Shown piece by piece: positions 34,793-43,550 of a DNA stretch of 47,844 nucleotides (position 1 is the first letter of the stretch; each line of letters begins with the position of its first letter). The notes under the pieces were generated by a model. The model had not been told where the DNA came from and ran no database searches. It saw only the letters and a program-made list of their open reading frames with translations. The position numbers were made by a program, and so were the translations under genes. Where the stretch lies: assembly GCA_964362365.1 (NCBI GenBank), contig CAYIEF010000005.1, forward strand, positions 1-47,844, in the 5' to 3' direction. The DNA is from JACPIL01 sp964362365 (GTDB lineage: Archaea; Nanobdellota; Nanobdellia; Woesearchaeales; GW2011-AR9).

Positions 34793-34828
34793 GATCTTTG
34801 AGGAAAAGATCAAAACAAAATGGATCTT
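34793..34828 (+). promoter_or_regulatory. Two mutually exclusive hairpins at start of repeat protein
   Basis: GATCTTT (34793-34799) pairs with AAAGATC (34805-34811), with GAGGA in the loop. AAGATC (34806-34811) can instead pair with GATCTT (34823-34828), placing the ATG at 34820 in the loop. The two pairings cannot coexist, so this short leader could act as a translation switch; no ligand is suggested. Confidence 0.35.
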
Positions 34829-37135
34829 AAAAAATTAATGTCTTTGCTTGTACTTTTTTCTTTTCTATTAATCATTCCTAGCGCTATCGGTGCGCTTAAA
34901 ACATTTCATGTGCAAGAAAATGATCTGGTAACCATTTCTCCGGAAGTTTTAGACCCAGATAATGATCAAGTATCCTACTCTTACTCCCCTCCTTTGGATG
35001 AGCATGGCCGATGGCAGACTGGATATAACGACGCGGGGAGATATACTTTGAAAATCACTGCTTTTGATGGCGTACATGAAACAACCAAGGAAATCATGTT
35101 GGTTGTTGAAAATAAAAATCAACCGCCTTATCTAACCGAAAAGAAAATAACAGTAAAAGAATTGCAACACCTTGACTTAAAGCAATTTGCTGCTGATCCA
35201 GATCATGATCCTTTAGAATATGTTTTTACTGATCCTTTTGATAAAGCAGGGTTATGGGCACCTAACTATGATGACCAAGGAACTTTTGTCGCAAAGTTTA
35301 GTGTAAGGGATGGGGATTTTACTGTTCCCGTGCGTATGGAAGTAGAAGTTCTTAACACTAATCAGCCGCCAACTATAAAAAGCTCTTTTTCAGATAAAGA
35401 AGAAGTATCTGTAAAAGAGAATGAAGAACTTTCTTTTTATGTGGAAGCGGAAGATGGAGATGAAGATCAACTTTCCTATTCCTGGACTTTAAACGGACAG
35501 CCTTTATCGAAAGAAAAACAAGGAGAGCATTTCTTTGATTTTGATAATGCTGGAAGATATAAATTAGCTTTAACCGTAAATGATGGGAATCATCAAGTTG
35601 AACAAAAATGGGTTATTCAAGTAGAAAACGTAAATCGTAAACCAAAAGTAGAAGTATCCCCGCTTTCCGTAAAAGAAGGAGAAGTAGTTACCCTCCTGCT
35701 TCCAGAAAAGGATGCTGACGAAGAGGCATTAACCTACACCTTTGATGAAAAGTTTGATGCAGCAGGAAACTGGCAGACCACCTACGATGACGCTGGAACA
35801 CACTTTATCTCTTATCAAGTTTCTGATGGAAAGGAAGAAGTAAAAGGAAAAGTTGAAGTTACGGTGGTTAATGTTGATCGCGCTCCAGAATTGCGTATTC
35901 CTGAAAAAGTAGAAGTAAAAGAAGGAAAAAAATTGTCTTTTGTGGTTGAAGCAGTTGATCCAGATGGGGATGACGTAGAGATCTCTTTTGTCAATGCGCC
36001 GGAAGGAGCGTTGTTTGATTCAGAAACAAACTCATTTAGCTGGTCTCCATGGTATGATTATATCAAAAGAAGAGGGGGCATGTTCAGCAATATCCTTAAC
36101 GCGCTTCGGCTTGAACAAAAATTATTGCGAGAGAAAAAAGAAGTGTTAGAAGTAAAGGCGTGCAGTCAGGGACTTTGCTCCTCTGGAGTTATTCCCTTGG
36201 TAGTCTACAATTGCAACCAAGCTCCAGTTTTAGAGATACCATCTAATCTAACCGTAACTGAAGCAGAAGTATTGCAGCTACAGCCCAGCGCATACGATGC
36301 AGATGGTGATATAGTGCGATACTACTTTACTGAACCGGTACACAAAAGAAAAGGCGTATGGGAAACTGCCTATGAAGATGCCGGAGAATATACTATTTAT
36401 GTGACTGCGACTGACGGTGTTACCCCGCAGACTGTACCGGTTACAGTGAGAGTGTTGCAGAAGAACCGCCAACCAACTCTTGAGGTATCAAAGGACGAAT
36501 ATGTTTTACGAGAAGGAGAAGAGTTTGTTCTTCCTGTTGATGCATTTGATGTAGATAATGATTCATTATCTCTCTCCGTCGAAAACTTACCTGAAGGAGC
36601 TTCTTTCAAGAACAATACCTTGGTTTGGGCGCCAAATTACGATTTTACTTCCGCTAAAAAGCAGGATGATTCTGTTTTAAGCGAGGTTAGTTCTTTAGCG
36701 AAAGGCGGTGGTGATCATAAAAGAGAATATTGGATCAGTTTTATCGCTTCCGATAAAGAATTTGACGTAAATCATCCAGTTAAATTAGTGGTAAAGAACG
36801 TCAATCAAAAACCAGAGATAAAAAGCTTTACGCCAGCAGAGCATCTCACTTTATATCAAGGCCAGCCGCTTAATTTTTCAGTAGATGCATCTGATTCTGA
36901 CGGAGATGATCTTGCCTATGCTTGGACTTTTGAGCCAGGAGCAGAGGAAGTTATTGGCTCTAACACTGTTGAAAGAACGTTTGTAAAACCAGGTGAAAAG
37001 AAAGTGTCTGTCCTTGTCAGCGATGGAGAGTACGAAGTATCTCATCAATGGGCAGTAACAGTGGAGGAGCATCCCATGGCTGAAGCGATGGCCTTAGAAG
37101 AGCCTAAGTTTAGGGTGTATGTGATTGAAGATTAG
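34820..37135 (+). CDS. Large secreted Ig/cadherin-like repeat protein
   Basis: A 771-residue protein with a signal peptide (about 1-24) and about eight tandem roughly 85-residue repeats with the signature DPDNDQVSYSYSPPLDEHGR and GRYTLKITAFDG; some contain SWSPWYDY or WAPNYDF (He_PIG-like putative Ig). The repeats match those in the gene 45 bases upstream. It lacks a clear C-terminal anchor. It overlaps the convergent transpeptidase gene by 26 bases. An adhesive or structural surface role is inferred. Confidence 0.78.
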   Translation: MDLKKLMSLLVLFSFLLIIPSAIGALKTFHVQENDLVTISPEVLDPDNDQVSYSYSPPLDEHGRWQTGYNDAGRYTLKITAFDGVHETTKEIMLVVENKNQPPYLTEKKITVKELQHLDLKQFAADPDHDPLEYVFTDPFDKAGLWAPNYDDQGTFVAKFSVRDGDFTVPVRMEVEVLNTNQPPTIKSSFSDKEEVSVKENEELSFYVEAEDGDEDQLSYSWTLNGQPLSKEKQGEHFFDFDNAGRYKLALTVNDGNHQVEQKWVIQVENVNRKPKVEVSPLSVKEGEVVTLLLPEKDADEEALTYTFDEKFDAAGNWQTTYDDAGTHFISYQVSDGKEEVKGKVEVTVVNVDRAPELRIPEKVEVKEGKKLSFVVEAVDPDGDDVEISFVNAPEGALFDSETNSFSWSPWYDYIKRRGGMFSNILNALRLEQKLLREKKEVLEVKACSQGLCSSGVIPLVVYNCNQAPVLEIPSNLTVTEAEVLQLQPSAYDADGDIVRYYFTEPVHKRKGVWETAYEDAGEYTIYVTATDGVTPQTVPVTVRVLQKNRQPTLEVSKDEYVLREGEEFVLPVDAFDVDNDSLSLSVENLPEGASFKNNTLVWAPNYDFTSAKKQDDSVLSEVSSLAKGGGDHKREYWISFIASDKEFDVNHPVKLVVKNVNQKPEIKSFTPAEHLTLYQGQPLNFSVDASDSDGDDLAYAWTFEPGAEEVIGSNTVERTFVKPGEKKVSVLVSDGEYEVSHQWAVTVEEHPMAEAMALEEPKFRVYVIED

Positions 37136-38711
37136 CATCTTCACACTTCTTCTCACAAATATTTACTTTAATATAATATTCTGGTTCTAAAGGGATAGAA
37201 CTCCCCCGCAAAGGAATAAATTTGATGGTATCTCTTCCTTCAAATTCTTCAAGAACGACTTTATGCGGCGTATACCTTGCTAAAAAATAGAATAATCTGC
37301 TCATGTTGGGATGAATTCTAATGCAGCCATGGGATGCTCCTCCATATTCAACACTACTTGGCCAAGCAGTAAGATGGATCCCATACCCTTCATATCCATC
37401 TTGTATGCTGCTGAAGGGTTTTTTTTGCGGCTTATTATTATTGTATAATGGCGCTAGTATCATCCCAAAAGCGTTGTATGGCCCTGGAAGTTTTTCTTCC
37501 TCTTTGACTTCTTCTTGTTCTTCAACTTCTTTTTTGGGATTCCAGAAAGGCATTAAAAGGATATTCTTCATGTAGAACACTCCTTCTGGTGTCTTATATT
37601 CTCTTTTTCTGCCGGTTTTTTTGTTTTTAACATCACCACCGGCTACAGCTTTAGTTTGATAAATCTCTCTTCTCTTTTCATTTTCGACAACAAAAAGGCG
37701 CAGTTTTGATTTGGTGCGGTCTTTTGGCCACTTTTCTACCTCTACTTCCAACTTCATGGAATCTTGCTGATATAGTTCAGGGATTTCCAAGTAAACTGTA
37801 GCGGTATCCAGTGGTTTTGAGAGAAAATTTTGTACGCCTTGAAGGGTGTTTAATCCTAATTGTTCCAAGGTACTATCCACCAATTTCTCTAATTCCTTCT
37901 GTTCAATCACATACGGATATCGTCCATTACATTTAGCATGAAAAACTCGTTCCTCTAAAACTCTTCGCACCCCGCCGAAAGCATATTCTTCAAAATCTTT
38001 ATTCAATAACTGTCGGGTGAAGAAATTGATTTTTCCTTCGATTTTCTGGTTATAACGCAAGTATTGCTGATGAAAGCGCTGGTACTCCATGACTGCAGCA
38101 GCCGTTTGGTCATTGTAAATTCCATCGATTTCTACGTAGTAAAATCCTTCCCACCGCAATATCTTTTGGACATTTTGTATGATTTGCACGTATGCCGACA
38201 AGGTTTCCAGTTCTTTTTTGGCTTTTTTTATTTCCTTTTCTGGTAGTTTGTTGTCTTTAATTTGTTGTTTTAAGGAAGAAATTTTCTTCACTGTTTTTCC
38301 CGTCGTATAGGATATAAATTTATTTTCAATTTTTGGTTGTTTTTCATTCCCTCTTGATTTCATTGCTTTCATATAATGTTCAAATGGTTTTTGATGATGA
38401 GTAAAACTGGAGAAAATACCGAAGCGTTCTCGTTGGAGGGGATTTTGCAAAATGCCTTCAGTGTTAAAGTATTGTGGAGCATCTCTGGACAAAGACAATA
38501 ATTCTGGAATAAAACGATTAGAGAGGTCAATTGTGCAAGCTATTCCTCTTGGCTGTACTTTTTCTTCAATTTTCTCGGATGGTTTTTGCTCTTCAGTTTT
38601 AGGAATTTTAATCTCAATGCGAGGGATTGGCAGCTGTTCTAGCGTCTGAAGTTTTTCATCCTGGCAGCCAGTGATGAGAGCACTAAGAAAAAGCAGCTCT
38701 TTTTTATTCAT
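37110..38711 (-). CDS. Lipoprotein L,D-transpeptidase with peptidoglycan-binding domain
   Basis: A 533-residue protein with lipobox LITGC (Cys about 16). A middle segment (about 180-225; GFYYVEIDGIYNDQTAAAV, EYQRF) resembles the PG_binding_1 fold. The C-terminal YkuD domain has HLTAW and SHGCIRIHPN, giving the catalytic His about 461 and Cys about 463. These enzymes cross-link murein peptides in bacteria, yet murein is not expected in this archaeon, so the substrate may be different or may belong to a bacterial neighbour. All catalytic residues are present, so it looks active. Probable transfer from bacteria. Confidence 0.82.
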   Translation of the reverse strand: MNKKELLFLSALITGCQDEKLQTLEQLPIPRIEIKIPKTEEQKPSEKIEEKVQPRGIACTIDLSNRFIPELLSLSRDAPQYFNTEGILQNPLQRERFGIFSSFTHHQKPFEHYMKAMKSRGNEKQPKIENKFISYTTGKTVKKISSLKQQIKDNKLPEKEIKKAKKELETLSAYVQIIQNVQKILRWEGFYYVEIDGIYNDQTAAAVMEYQRFHQQYLRYNQKIEGKINFFTRQLLNKDFEEYAFGGVRRVLEERVFHAKCNGRYPYVIEQKELEKLVDSTLEQLGLNTLQGVQNFLSKPLDTATVYLEIPELYQQDSMKLEVEVEKWPKDRTKSKLRLFVVENEKRREIYQTKAVAGGDVKNKKTGRKREYKTPEGVFYMKNILLMPFWNPKKEVEEQEEVKEEEKLPGPYNAFGMILAPLYNNNKPQKKPFSSIQDGYEGYGIHLTAWPSSVEYGGASHGCIRIHPNMSRLFYFLARYTPHKVVLEEFEGRDTIKFIPLRGSSIPLEPEYYIKVNICEKKCEDANLQSHTP

Positions 38712-38741
38712 ATTAGTATTAATTTTTCAAAGTTTATTAAG

Positions 38742-38798
38742 ATTATCTTGTAAGATAATACACAAGGTTTATATATCACATGATATTTTTATCATATA
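38742..38798 (+). promoter_or_regulatory. Copper-operon promoter with two palindromic operators
   Basis: ATTATCTT-GT-AAGATAAT (38742-38759) is a perfect palindrome placed 8 bases before the TATA box TTTATATA (38768-38775). ATATCA-CA-TGATAT (38773-38786) overlaps that box, and a further ATCAT half-site follows. The ATG at 38799 lies 31 bases after the TATA start. These are suitable sites for the ArsR-family repressor encoded next. Confidence 0.6.
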
Positions 38799-39119
38799 AT
38801 GAAACATTCCCTAGAAACATATCAATTTTTTTTCGGCGCTTTGGCAAATCCTAATAGATTGCAGATAATCAACGTATTACGGCAGGGGAAAAAGAATGTG
38901 GGAGAAATCTGCGAGGCTACAGGATTCGAGCAGACTATGGTTTCGCATAATCTTAAAGTATTAGGATATCATGGAATGGTTTTTATGGAGAAAGACGGCA
39001 AATTCAGATATTACGCTGTAAACAAAAAGACCATAAAACCTTTGTTGGAATTCATCGATGCGCACATGGAAGAATATTGCTGTAAATTGTTAGAGGAAAA
39101 AAATGAAGGAAAAAAATAG
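38799..39119 (+). CDS. ArsR-family metal-sensing repressor
   Basis: A 106-residue winged-helix protein: FGALANPNRLQIINVLRQG, then NVGEICEATGFEQTMVSHNL (recognition helix) and KVLGYHGMVFMEKDGKFRYY (wing). A C-terminal EEYCCKLLEE supplies adjacent Cys, and Cys near GEIC may join them, as in ArsR/SmtB metal sensors. It is first in an operon with copper genes, so it probably senses Cu(I) (inference). The methyltransferase start overlaps its end by 17 bases. Confidence 0.85.
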   Translation: MKHSLETYQFFFGALANPNRLQIINVLRQGKKNVGEICEATGFEQTMVSHNLKVLGYHGMVFMEKDGKFRYYAVNKKTIKPLLEFIDAHMEEYCCKLLEEKNEGKK

Positions 39120-39720
39120 AACGTTATCGGAGAATAAAGTAGAGGAGAATATAGCATTCTTTGACCGCTGGGCTAGAACATATGATAAGCCATTATTCCA
39201 ATTCTGGATGCAAAAATTCTATCGCCCTGCCTTAAAAATAATTGACGGAGGCAAAGTTCTTGACGTCAGTTGCGGAACCGGAGAATTTTTACGCAAATTG
39301 GCTACAAAAAAGAAAACTGAACTGTATGGTACTGATATCTCTTCTCAGATGATTGCGAAAGCACAGAAGAAACTAGGTAACCATGTCCAGCTAAAAAAAG
39401 CTGACGTTCATAATTTGCCATTTCAGGATAACTATTTTGATTATGTAGTAAGCACCGAAGCTTTTCATCATTATTATGACCAACAGAGAGCTCTTCAAGA
39501 GATGAAAAGAGTTCTACGGAAAGGCGGTAAGGCCATTATTATTGATGTTAATTTCTTTTTGCGGCCAATCCATTGGCTGTTTGAAAAACTTGAACCAGGG
39601 TGTGTTAAAATTAATAGTCGGAAAGAAATGAAATCTCTTTTTCAGGGATCAGGATTACATAATATTATTCAACATAGAAGTTTTATTTTTTCCGTTCTGA
39701 CAATGGGGGTTAAATCATGA
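39103..39720 (+). CDS. Class I SAM-dependent methyltransferase in copper operon
   Basis: A 205-residue protein with SAM motifs VLDVSCGTGEFLRKL (motif I), LYGTDISSQMIAKA, ADVHNLPFQDNYFDYVVST and EMKRVLRKGGKAIII. This is the UbiE/Methyltransf_11 type. Its gene is translationally coupled to the regulator before it and, by ATGA, to the ATPase after it. A methyltransferase within a copper-export operon is unusual; the substrate is unknown. It lacks the multiple Cys of the arsenite methyltransferase ArsM, though an ArsR-type regulator lies upstream. Confidence 0.8.
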   Translation: MKEKNRTLSENKVEENIAFFDRWARTYDKPLFQFWMQKFYRPALKIIDGGKVLDVSCGTGEFLRKLATKKKTELYGTDISSQMIAKAQKKLGNHVQLKKADVHNLPFQDNYFDYVVSTEAFHHYYDQQRALQEMKRVLRKGGKAIIIDVNFFLRPIHWLFEKLEPGCVKINSRKEMKSLFQGSGLHNIIQHRSFIFSVLTMGVKS

Positions 39721-41930
39721 TCCAAAAAACACCAAAATTGCAAACGTCGACTCTCAAGATTTCCGGCATGCACTGCGCCAGCTGTAGCACTATTTTAACT
39801 AGAGCCTTGCAGAAAGTGGATGGTGTAAAAGCTGCGGTAGTAAATTATTCCACGGAGAAAGGCACCATTACTTATAACCCTAAACAAACCAATGAGCAAA
39901 TGCTAGTTCAAGCAGTGCAGAAGAAAGGCTACGGTGCAGAAGTTCTGGGTGAGGAAAGTTATGCGCGTGAGGAAAAATTACGACAACAAGAAATTCAAAA
40001 ATTGAAAAGGAAAGTAATCATTAGTTCTGCGCTGTCTTTACCGGCTTTAATTATCAGTATGTTTATTATGGGTCTTTCTTACAAAGATTATTTTCTGTGG
40101 ATTTTAACTACCCCTGTTCAATTTTACATTGGATGGCCGTTCTATCAGGGCACTTGGGCGGCATTGAAAAACAAATCTGCCAACATGGATTCTTTGATAG
40201 CGATTGGAACTAGCGCAGCATACTTTTATTCCATGTATGTTATCCTATTTACTTCTGGAAACCACCTCTATTTTGAAATATCTGCTATTTTAATTACGTT
40301 AGTTTTATTGGGAAAATATCTGGAAGCAGTAGCCAAAGGAAAAACCAGTCAGGCTATCGCTAAATTAGTAAAGATGGGCGCCAAAACAGCTACAGTTATT
40401 CGTAAGGGAAAAGAAATGAAAATTCCCATTGAGCAAGTAGTGGCAGGGGATATAGTTATTGTTAAACCGGGAGAAAAGGTTCCTGTTGATGGGGTTGTTC
40501 TGGAAGGACACTCCTCTGTGGACGAAAGTTTGGTAACTGGAGAAAGTATTCCAGTAGAGAAGAAAAAAGGAGATGCAGTTATAGGGTCAACCATAAACAA
40601 GCAGGGAATGTTTCAGTTTAAAGCCACCAAGGTTGGCAGCGAAACTACCTTAGCGCGGATTGTTAAATTAATTGAAGATGCTCAGGGAAAAAAAGCGCCA
40701 ATTCAACGGTTTGCTGATACGGTTTCTGCGTACTTTGTGCCTATTGTAATTGGCATCGCTTTAACTACTTTTTTAGTTTGGTTTTTCCTTGCAGGAGCAG
40801 AGCTGGAATTTGCCCTGATTGCCGCGGTTGCGGTGTTAGTGATAGCCTGCCCCTGCGCTTTAGGATTAGCGACCCCAACGTCGATCATGGTAGGAACGGG
40901 AAAAGGAGCCACGCAGGGAATTCTAATTAAGGGCGGCGATGTGTTAGAAGCTGCGCACAAGCTGAAATTTGTGGTCTTTGATAAAACAGGCACTATAACA
41001 AAAGGAAAGCCGGAAGTAACTGAAGTAGTTCCAGGCAAAGGCGTGGCTGAAAGAAAAGTATTGGAAATTGCTGTTAGTTTAGAGAAAGGTTCCGAGCATC
41101 CCTTAGCCGAAGCAATTGTCCAGGAAGCTAAAAATAAAAAAATTACTCCGAAAAAAGCTGCTCATTTTCAAGCCTTAGTCGGAAGAGGGGTGAAAGGAAA
41201 ACTTGGTTCGCAAGAATATTATTTGGGGAACGTAAAACTGATGAAAGAAAAAAAAATACCGCTCGCTTCAGTCTTGACCATGCTTGAAAAGTTGGAAAAT
41301 GAAGGAAAAACGGTCATGATTCTTGCAGAAAGGAAAAGAGTTTTAGGATTAATAGCTGTTGCCGACGAAATTAAAGAGGATTCCCCGAATGCGGTTGCGG
41401 TACTAAAAACGATGGGCATCATTCCATACATGATCACTGGCGATAATAAGAGAACGGCGCAAGCAATTGCCAAAAAAGTGGGAATTGAGAAATTCTTCGC
41501 TGAAGTTCTCCCGGATGAAAAGGTTGCCTATGTGAAGGAGCTGCAAAAGAAAGGAAAAACAGCCATGGTCGGTGACGGCATCAACGATGCACCTGCCTTA
41601 GCGCAAGCTGACATAGGCATCGCTATGGGATCAGGAACTGATGTGGCCATGGAAACGGGCAATATTGTCCTGATGAAAAATAGCCTGCTGGACGTTCCAC
41701 GCGCCATTAAGTTAAGCAAGATGACCATGAATAAAATAAAGCAAAATTTCTTCTGGGCATTAATCTATAACATTTTAGGGATTCCTATTGCTGCCGGTGT
41801 ATTGTATCCGTTTACGGGATGGTTATTAAGCCCCATCATTGCTGGTGGAGCAATGGCCATGAGTTCAGTAAGCGTGGTCACCAATTCGTTATTGTTACGG
41901 AGAAAATCTTTAAAACTGAAGAAGATTTGA
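39717..41930 (+). CDS. copA: Copper-exporting P1B-type ATPase CopA
   Basis: A 737-residue protein with an N-terminal HMA domain (GMHCASC, Cys about 20 and 23). TGES (about 273) is in the actuator domain, the CPC metal-transport motif (ACPCALGLATPTS) lies near 378-380, the phosphorylated Asp is in DKTGTITKG (about 421), HP is in SEHPLAEA, and the hinge GDGINDAPALAQADI is near 619. CPC plus the C-terminal NSLLLRRK region indicates Cu(I) export. Eight TM helices fit the family. It starts with a 4-base overlap after the methyltransferase. Confidence 0.95.
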   Translation: MIQKTPKLQTSTLKISGMHCASCSTILTRALQKVDGVKAAVVNYSTEKGTITYNPKQTNEQMLVQAVQKKGYGAEVLGEESYAREEKLRQQEIQKLKRKVIISSALSLPALIISMFIMGLSYKDYFLWILTTPVQFYIGWPFYQGTWAALKNKSANMDSLIAIGTSAAYFYSMYVILFTSGNHLYFEISAILITLVLLGKYLEAVAKGKTSQAIAKLVKMGAKTATVIRKGKEMKIPIEQVVAGDIVIVKPGEKVPVDGVVLEGHSSVDESLVTGESIPVEKKKGDAVIGSTINKQGMFQFKATKVGSETTLARIVKLIEDAQGKKAPIQRFADTVSAYFVPIVIGIALTTFLVWFFLAGAELEFALIAAVAVLVIACPCALGLATPTSIMVGTGKGATQGILIKGGDVLEAAHKLKFVVFDKTGTITKGKPEVTEVVPGKGVAERKVLEIAVSLEKGSEHPLAEAIVQEAKNKKITPKKAAHFQALVGRGVKGKLGSQEYYLGNVKLMKEKKIPLASVLTMLEKLENEGKTVMILAERKRVLGLIAVADEIKEDSPNAVAVLKTMGIIPYMITGDNKRTAQAIAKKVGIEKFFAEVLPDEKVAYVKELQKKGKTAMVGDGINDAPALAQADIGIAMGSGTDVAMETGNIVLMKNSLLDVPRAIKLSKMTMNKIKQNFFWALIYNILGIPIAAGVLYPFTGWLLSPIIAGGAMAMSSVSVVTNSLLLRRKSLKLKKI

Positions 41931-41952
41931 GTGGATATCGGTGCGGTAAAAC

Positions 41953-43338
41953 ATGAAAAAACTTAACCTTAAAGTTCAGGGAATGACCTGTTCCAGCTGC
42001 GAAGTATTGATAGAACGAAACCTGAAGAAAGTTTCCGGCGTGGAGAATGTTAAAGTCAGCCGGGCGAAAGAGCAGGCAGAAGTGGAATGTTCCGATACTG
42101 TTAAATTGGAAGAATTGCAGGCAGCAGTACAGGAAAAAGGATATACGCTGTTTGCTTCAAATGATCCTATAGAAAATCCTCCTAAGAATTCTTTTATCAA
42201 TTCTTTCATCCTTAAAGATAAGGAAAGATATTCAGAAATAGGCGCAGCATTAGTAGTATTATTTGCAGCGTATTTCCTTTTAACTCAATTCGATCTCCTG
42301 CCAAAGAATTTCGGCGTCGCTGACAACATGAGTTATGGCTTTATTTTTGTGATCGGATTAGTAGCTGCCACTTCCACCTGCCTGGCAGTCGCTGGAGGAT
42401 TGTTGTTAGCAGTTTCCAGTAAATTTCACGAAAAAAATCCAGATCTAAACGGCTGGCAGAAATTCAAGCCGCACATCTATTTTAATGCGGGAAGAATTGC
42501 TTCTTACACTTTGCTGGGTGGAGCTATCGGCACGTTAGGTTCAGTATTGACTCTCTCTTCAAGCCTAATGGGAATAATTACTATTATCGCCAGCCTATTG
42601 ATGATGGTGATGGGATTACAATTGTTAGGCATATTCCCTTGGCTGAATAAAATCCAGATCAAGATGCCCAAGTTCATCGCGCATAAAGTGTATGATGCCA
42701 GCAATAACACCAGTAATCAAAAAGCAAGTAAAACTTCCTCCTTTCTCTTCGGCGCAGCAACTTTCTTCCTGCCCTGCGGCTTTACTCAAGCATTGCAGCT
42801 GTACGTGTTAGGAAAGGGAAGCTTTGTAGTCGGCGCATTAACTATGCTGGCCTTCTCTCTGGGTACATTGCCTTCGTTAGTTTCTGTCGGTGCATTTTCC
42901 AGCTTTGCCAAAGGAAATGTCAAGAAATATTTTATGACTTTTTCTGCGGTGTTGGTGATTGTTTTGGGAATTTTTAATCTATCTTCTGGCTTTAACCTTA
43001 CCGGAGCAGCTATTGTTTTGCCAGAGAGCGGAGATGATAAAGATAATCTTTTGAACCTAGTAGGAGATAAACAAGTCATTGACCTAATAGTTGATGGTCT
43101 GGATTATTATCCGGATAAATTTACCCTCAAGAAAGGAGTTCCAGTAGAATGGAATATTGACGGAAAAAATGCCCAAGGATGTGCCGGTATCATCAGTGTT
43201 CCAAAATTAGGGATTATTGAAAAACTTCCGCGTGACAGTATTAAAACCATTACTTTCACTCCAGAACAAACTGGTAAAATCACTTTTACTTGCGGAATGG
43301 GCATGGCTGGCCCTGGAACATTTGAGGTAGTGGCATGA
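41953..43338 (+). CDS. HMA-SafE-cupredoxin fusion, copper-handling membrane protein
   Basis: A 461-residue protein: HMA domain (1-70; QGMTCSSCEVLI), a polytopic TauE/SafE-like (COG2836) core (about 92-340) with CLAVAGGLL and FLPCGFTQALQ, then FNLTGAAIVLPES and a C-terminal cupredoxin-like domain (about 372-461; GKNAQGCAGI, FTCGMGMAGPGTFEV) with Cys and Met ligands. It is likely to move or scavenge copper at the membrane. It follows copA by 22 bases and overlaps the CopZ gene by 4 bases. The fusion order is known from bacterial and some archaeal families. Confidence 0.85.
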   Translation: MKKLNLKVQGMTCSSCEVLIERNLKKVSGVENVKVSRAKEQAEVECSDTVKLEELQAAVQEKGYTLFASNDPIENPPKNSFINSFILKDKERYSEIGAALVVLFAAYFLLTQFDLLPKNFGVADNMSYGFIFVIGLVAATSTCLAVAGGLLLAVSSKFHEKNPDLNGWQKFKPHIYFNAGRIASYTLLGGAIGTLGSVLTLSSSLMGIITIIASLLMMVMGLQLLGIFPWLNKIQIKMPKFIAHKVYDASNNTSNQKASKTSSFLFGAATFFLPCGFTQALQLYVLGKGSFVVGALTMLAFSLGTLPSLVSVGAFSSFAKGNVKKYFMTFSAVLVIVLGIFNLSSGFNLTGAAIVLPESGDDKDNLLNLVGDKQVIDLIVDGLDYYPDKFTLKKGVPVEWNIDGKNAQGCAGIISVPKLGIIEKLPRDSIKTITFTPEQTGKITFTCGMGMAGPGTFEVVA

Positions 43339-43550
43339 AGACCATCATAACCGTACAAGGAACGCACTGCAATTCCTGCAAAATGCTGATTGAAGAAGCT
43401 TGTTCTGAAATGCCGGGGATAAAATCCTGTACTGTCAATTTTAAGACTGGAAAAACAGTGATCGAACATGAAGGTAAATTGGATTTGAAGAAGCTGAAAA
43501 AAGAGATTGAAGGATTGGGGGAATATAAAGTAGTTACTGCTGGAGCTTGA
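43335..43550 (+). CDS. Copper chaperone, HMA domain (CopZ-like)
   Basis: A 71-residue HMA domain with QGTHCNSCKMLIEEACSEMP (CxxC) and the ferredoxin-like alpha-beta fold (GKTVIEHEGKLDLKK). It probably carries Cu(I) to CopA. It overlaps the preceding gene by ATGA and the convergent gene by 17 bases. Confidence 0.85.
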   Translation: MKTIITVQGTHCNSCKMLIEEACSEMPGIKSCTVNFKTGKTVIEHEGKLDLKKLKKEIEGLGEYKVVTAGA

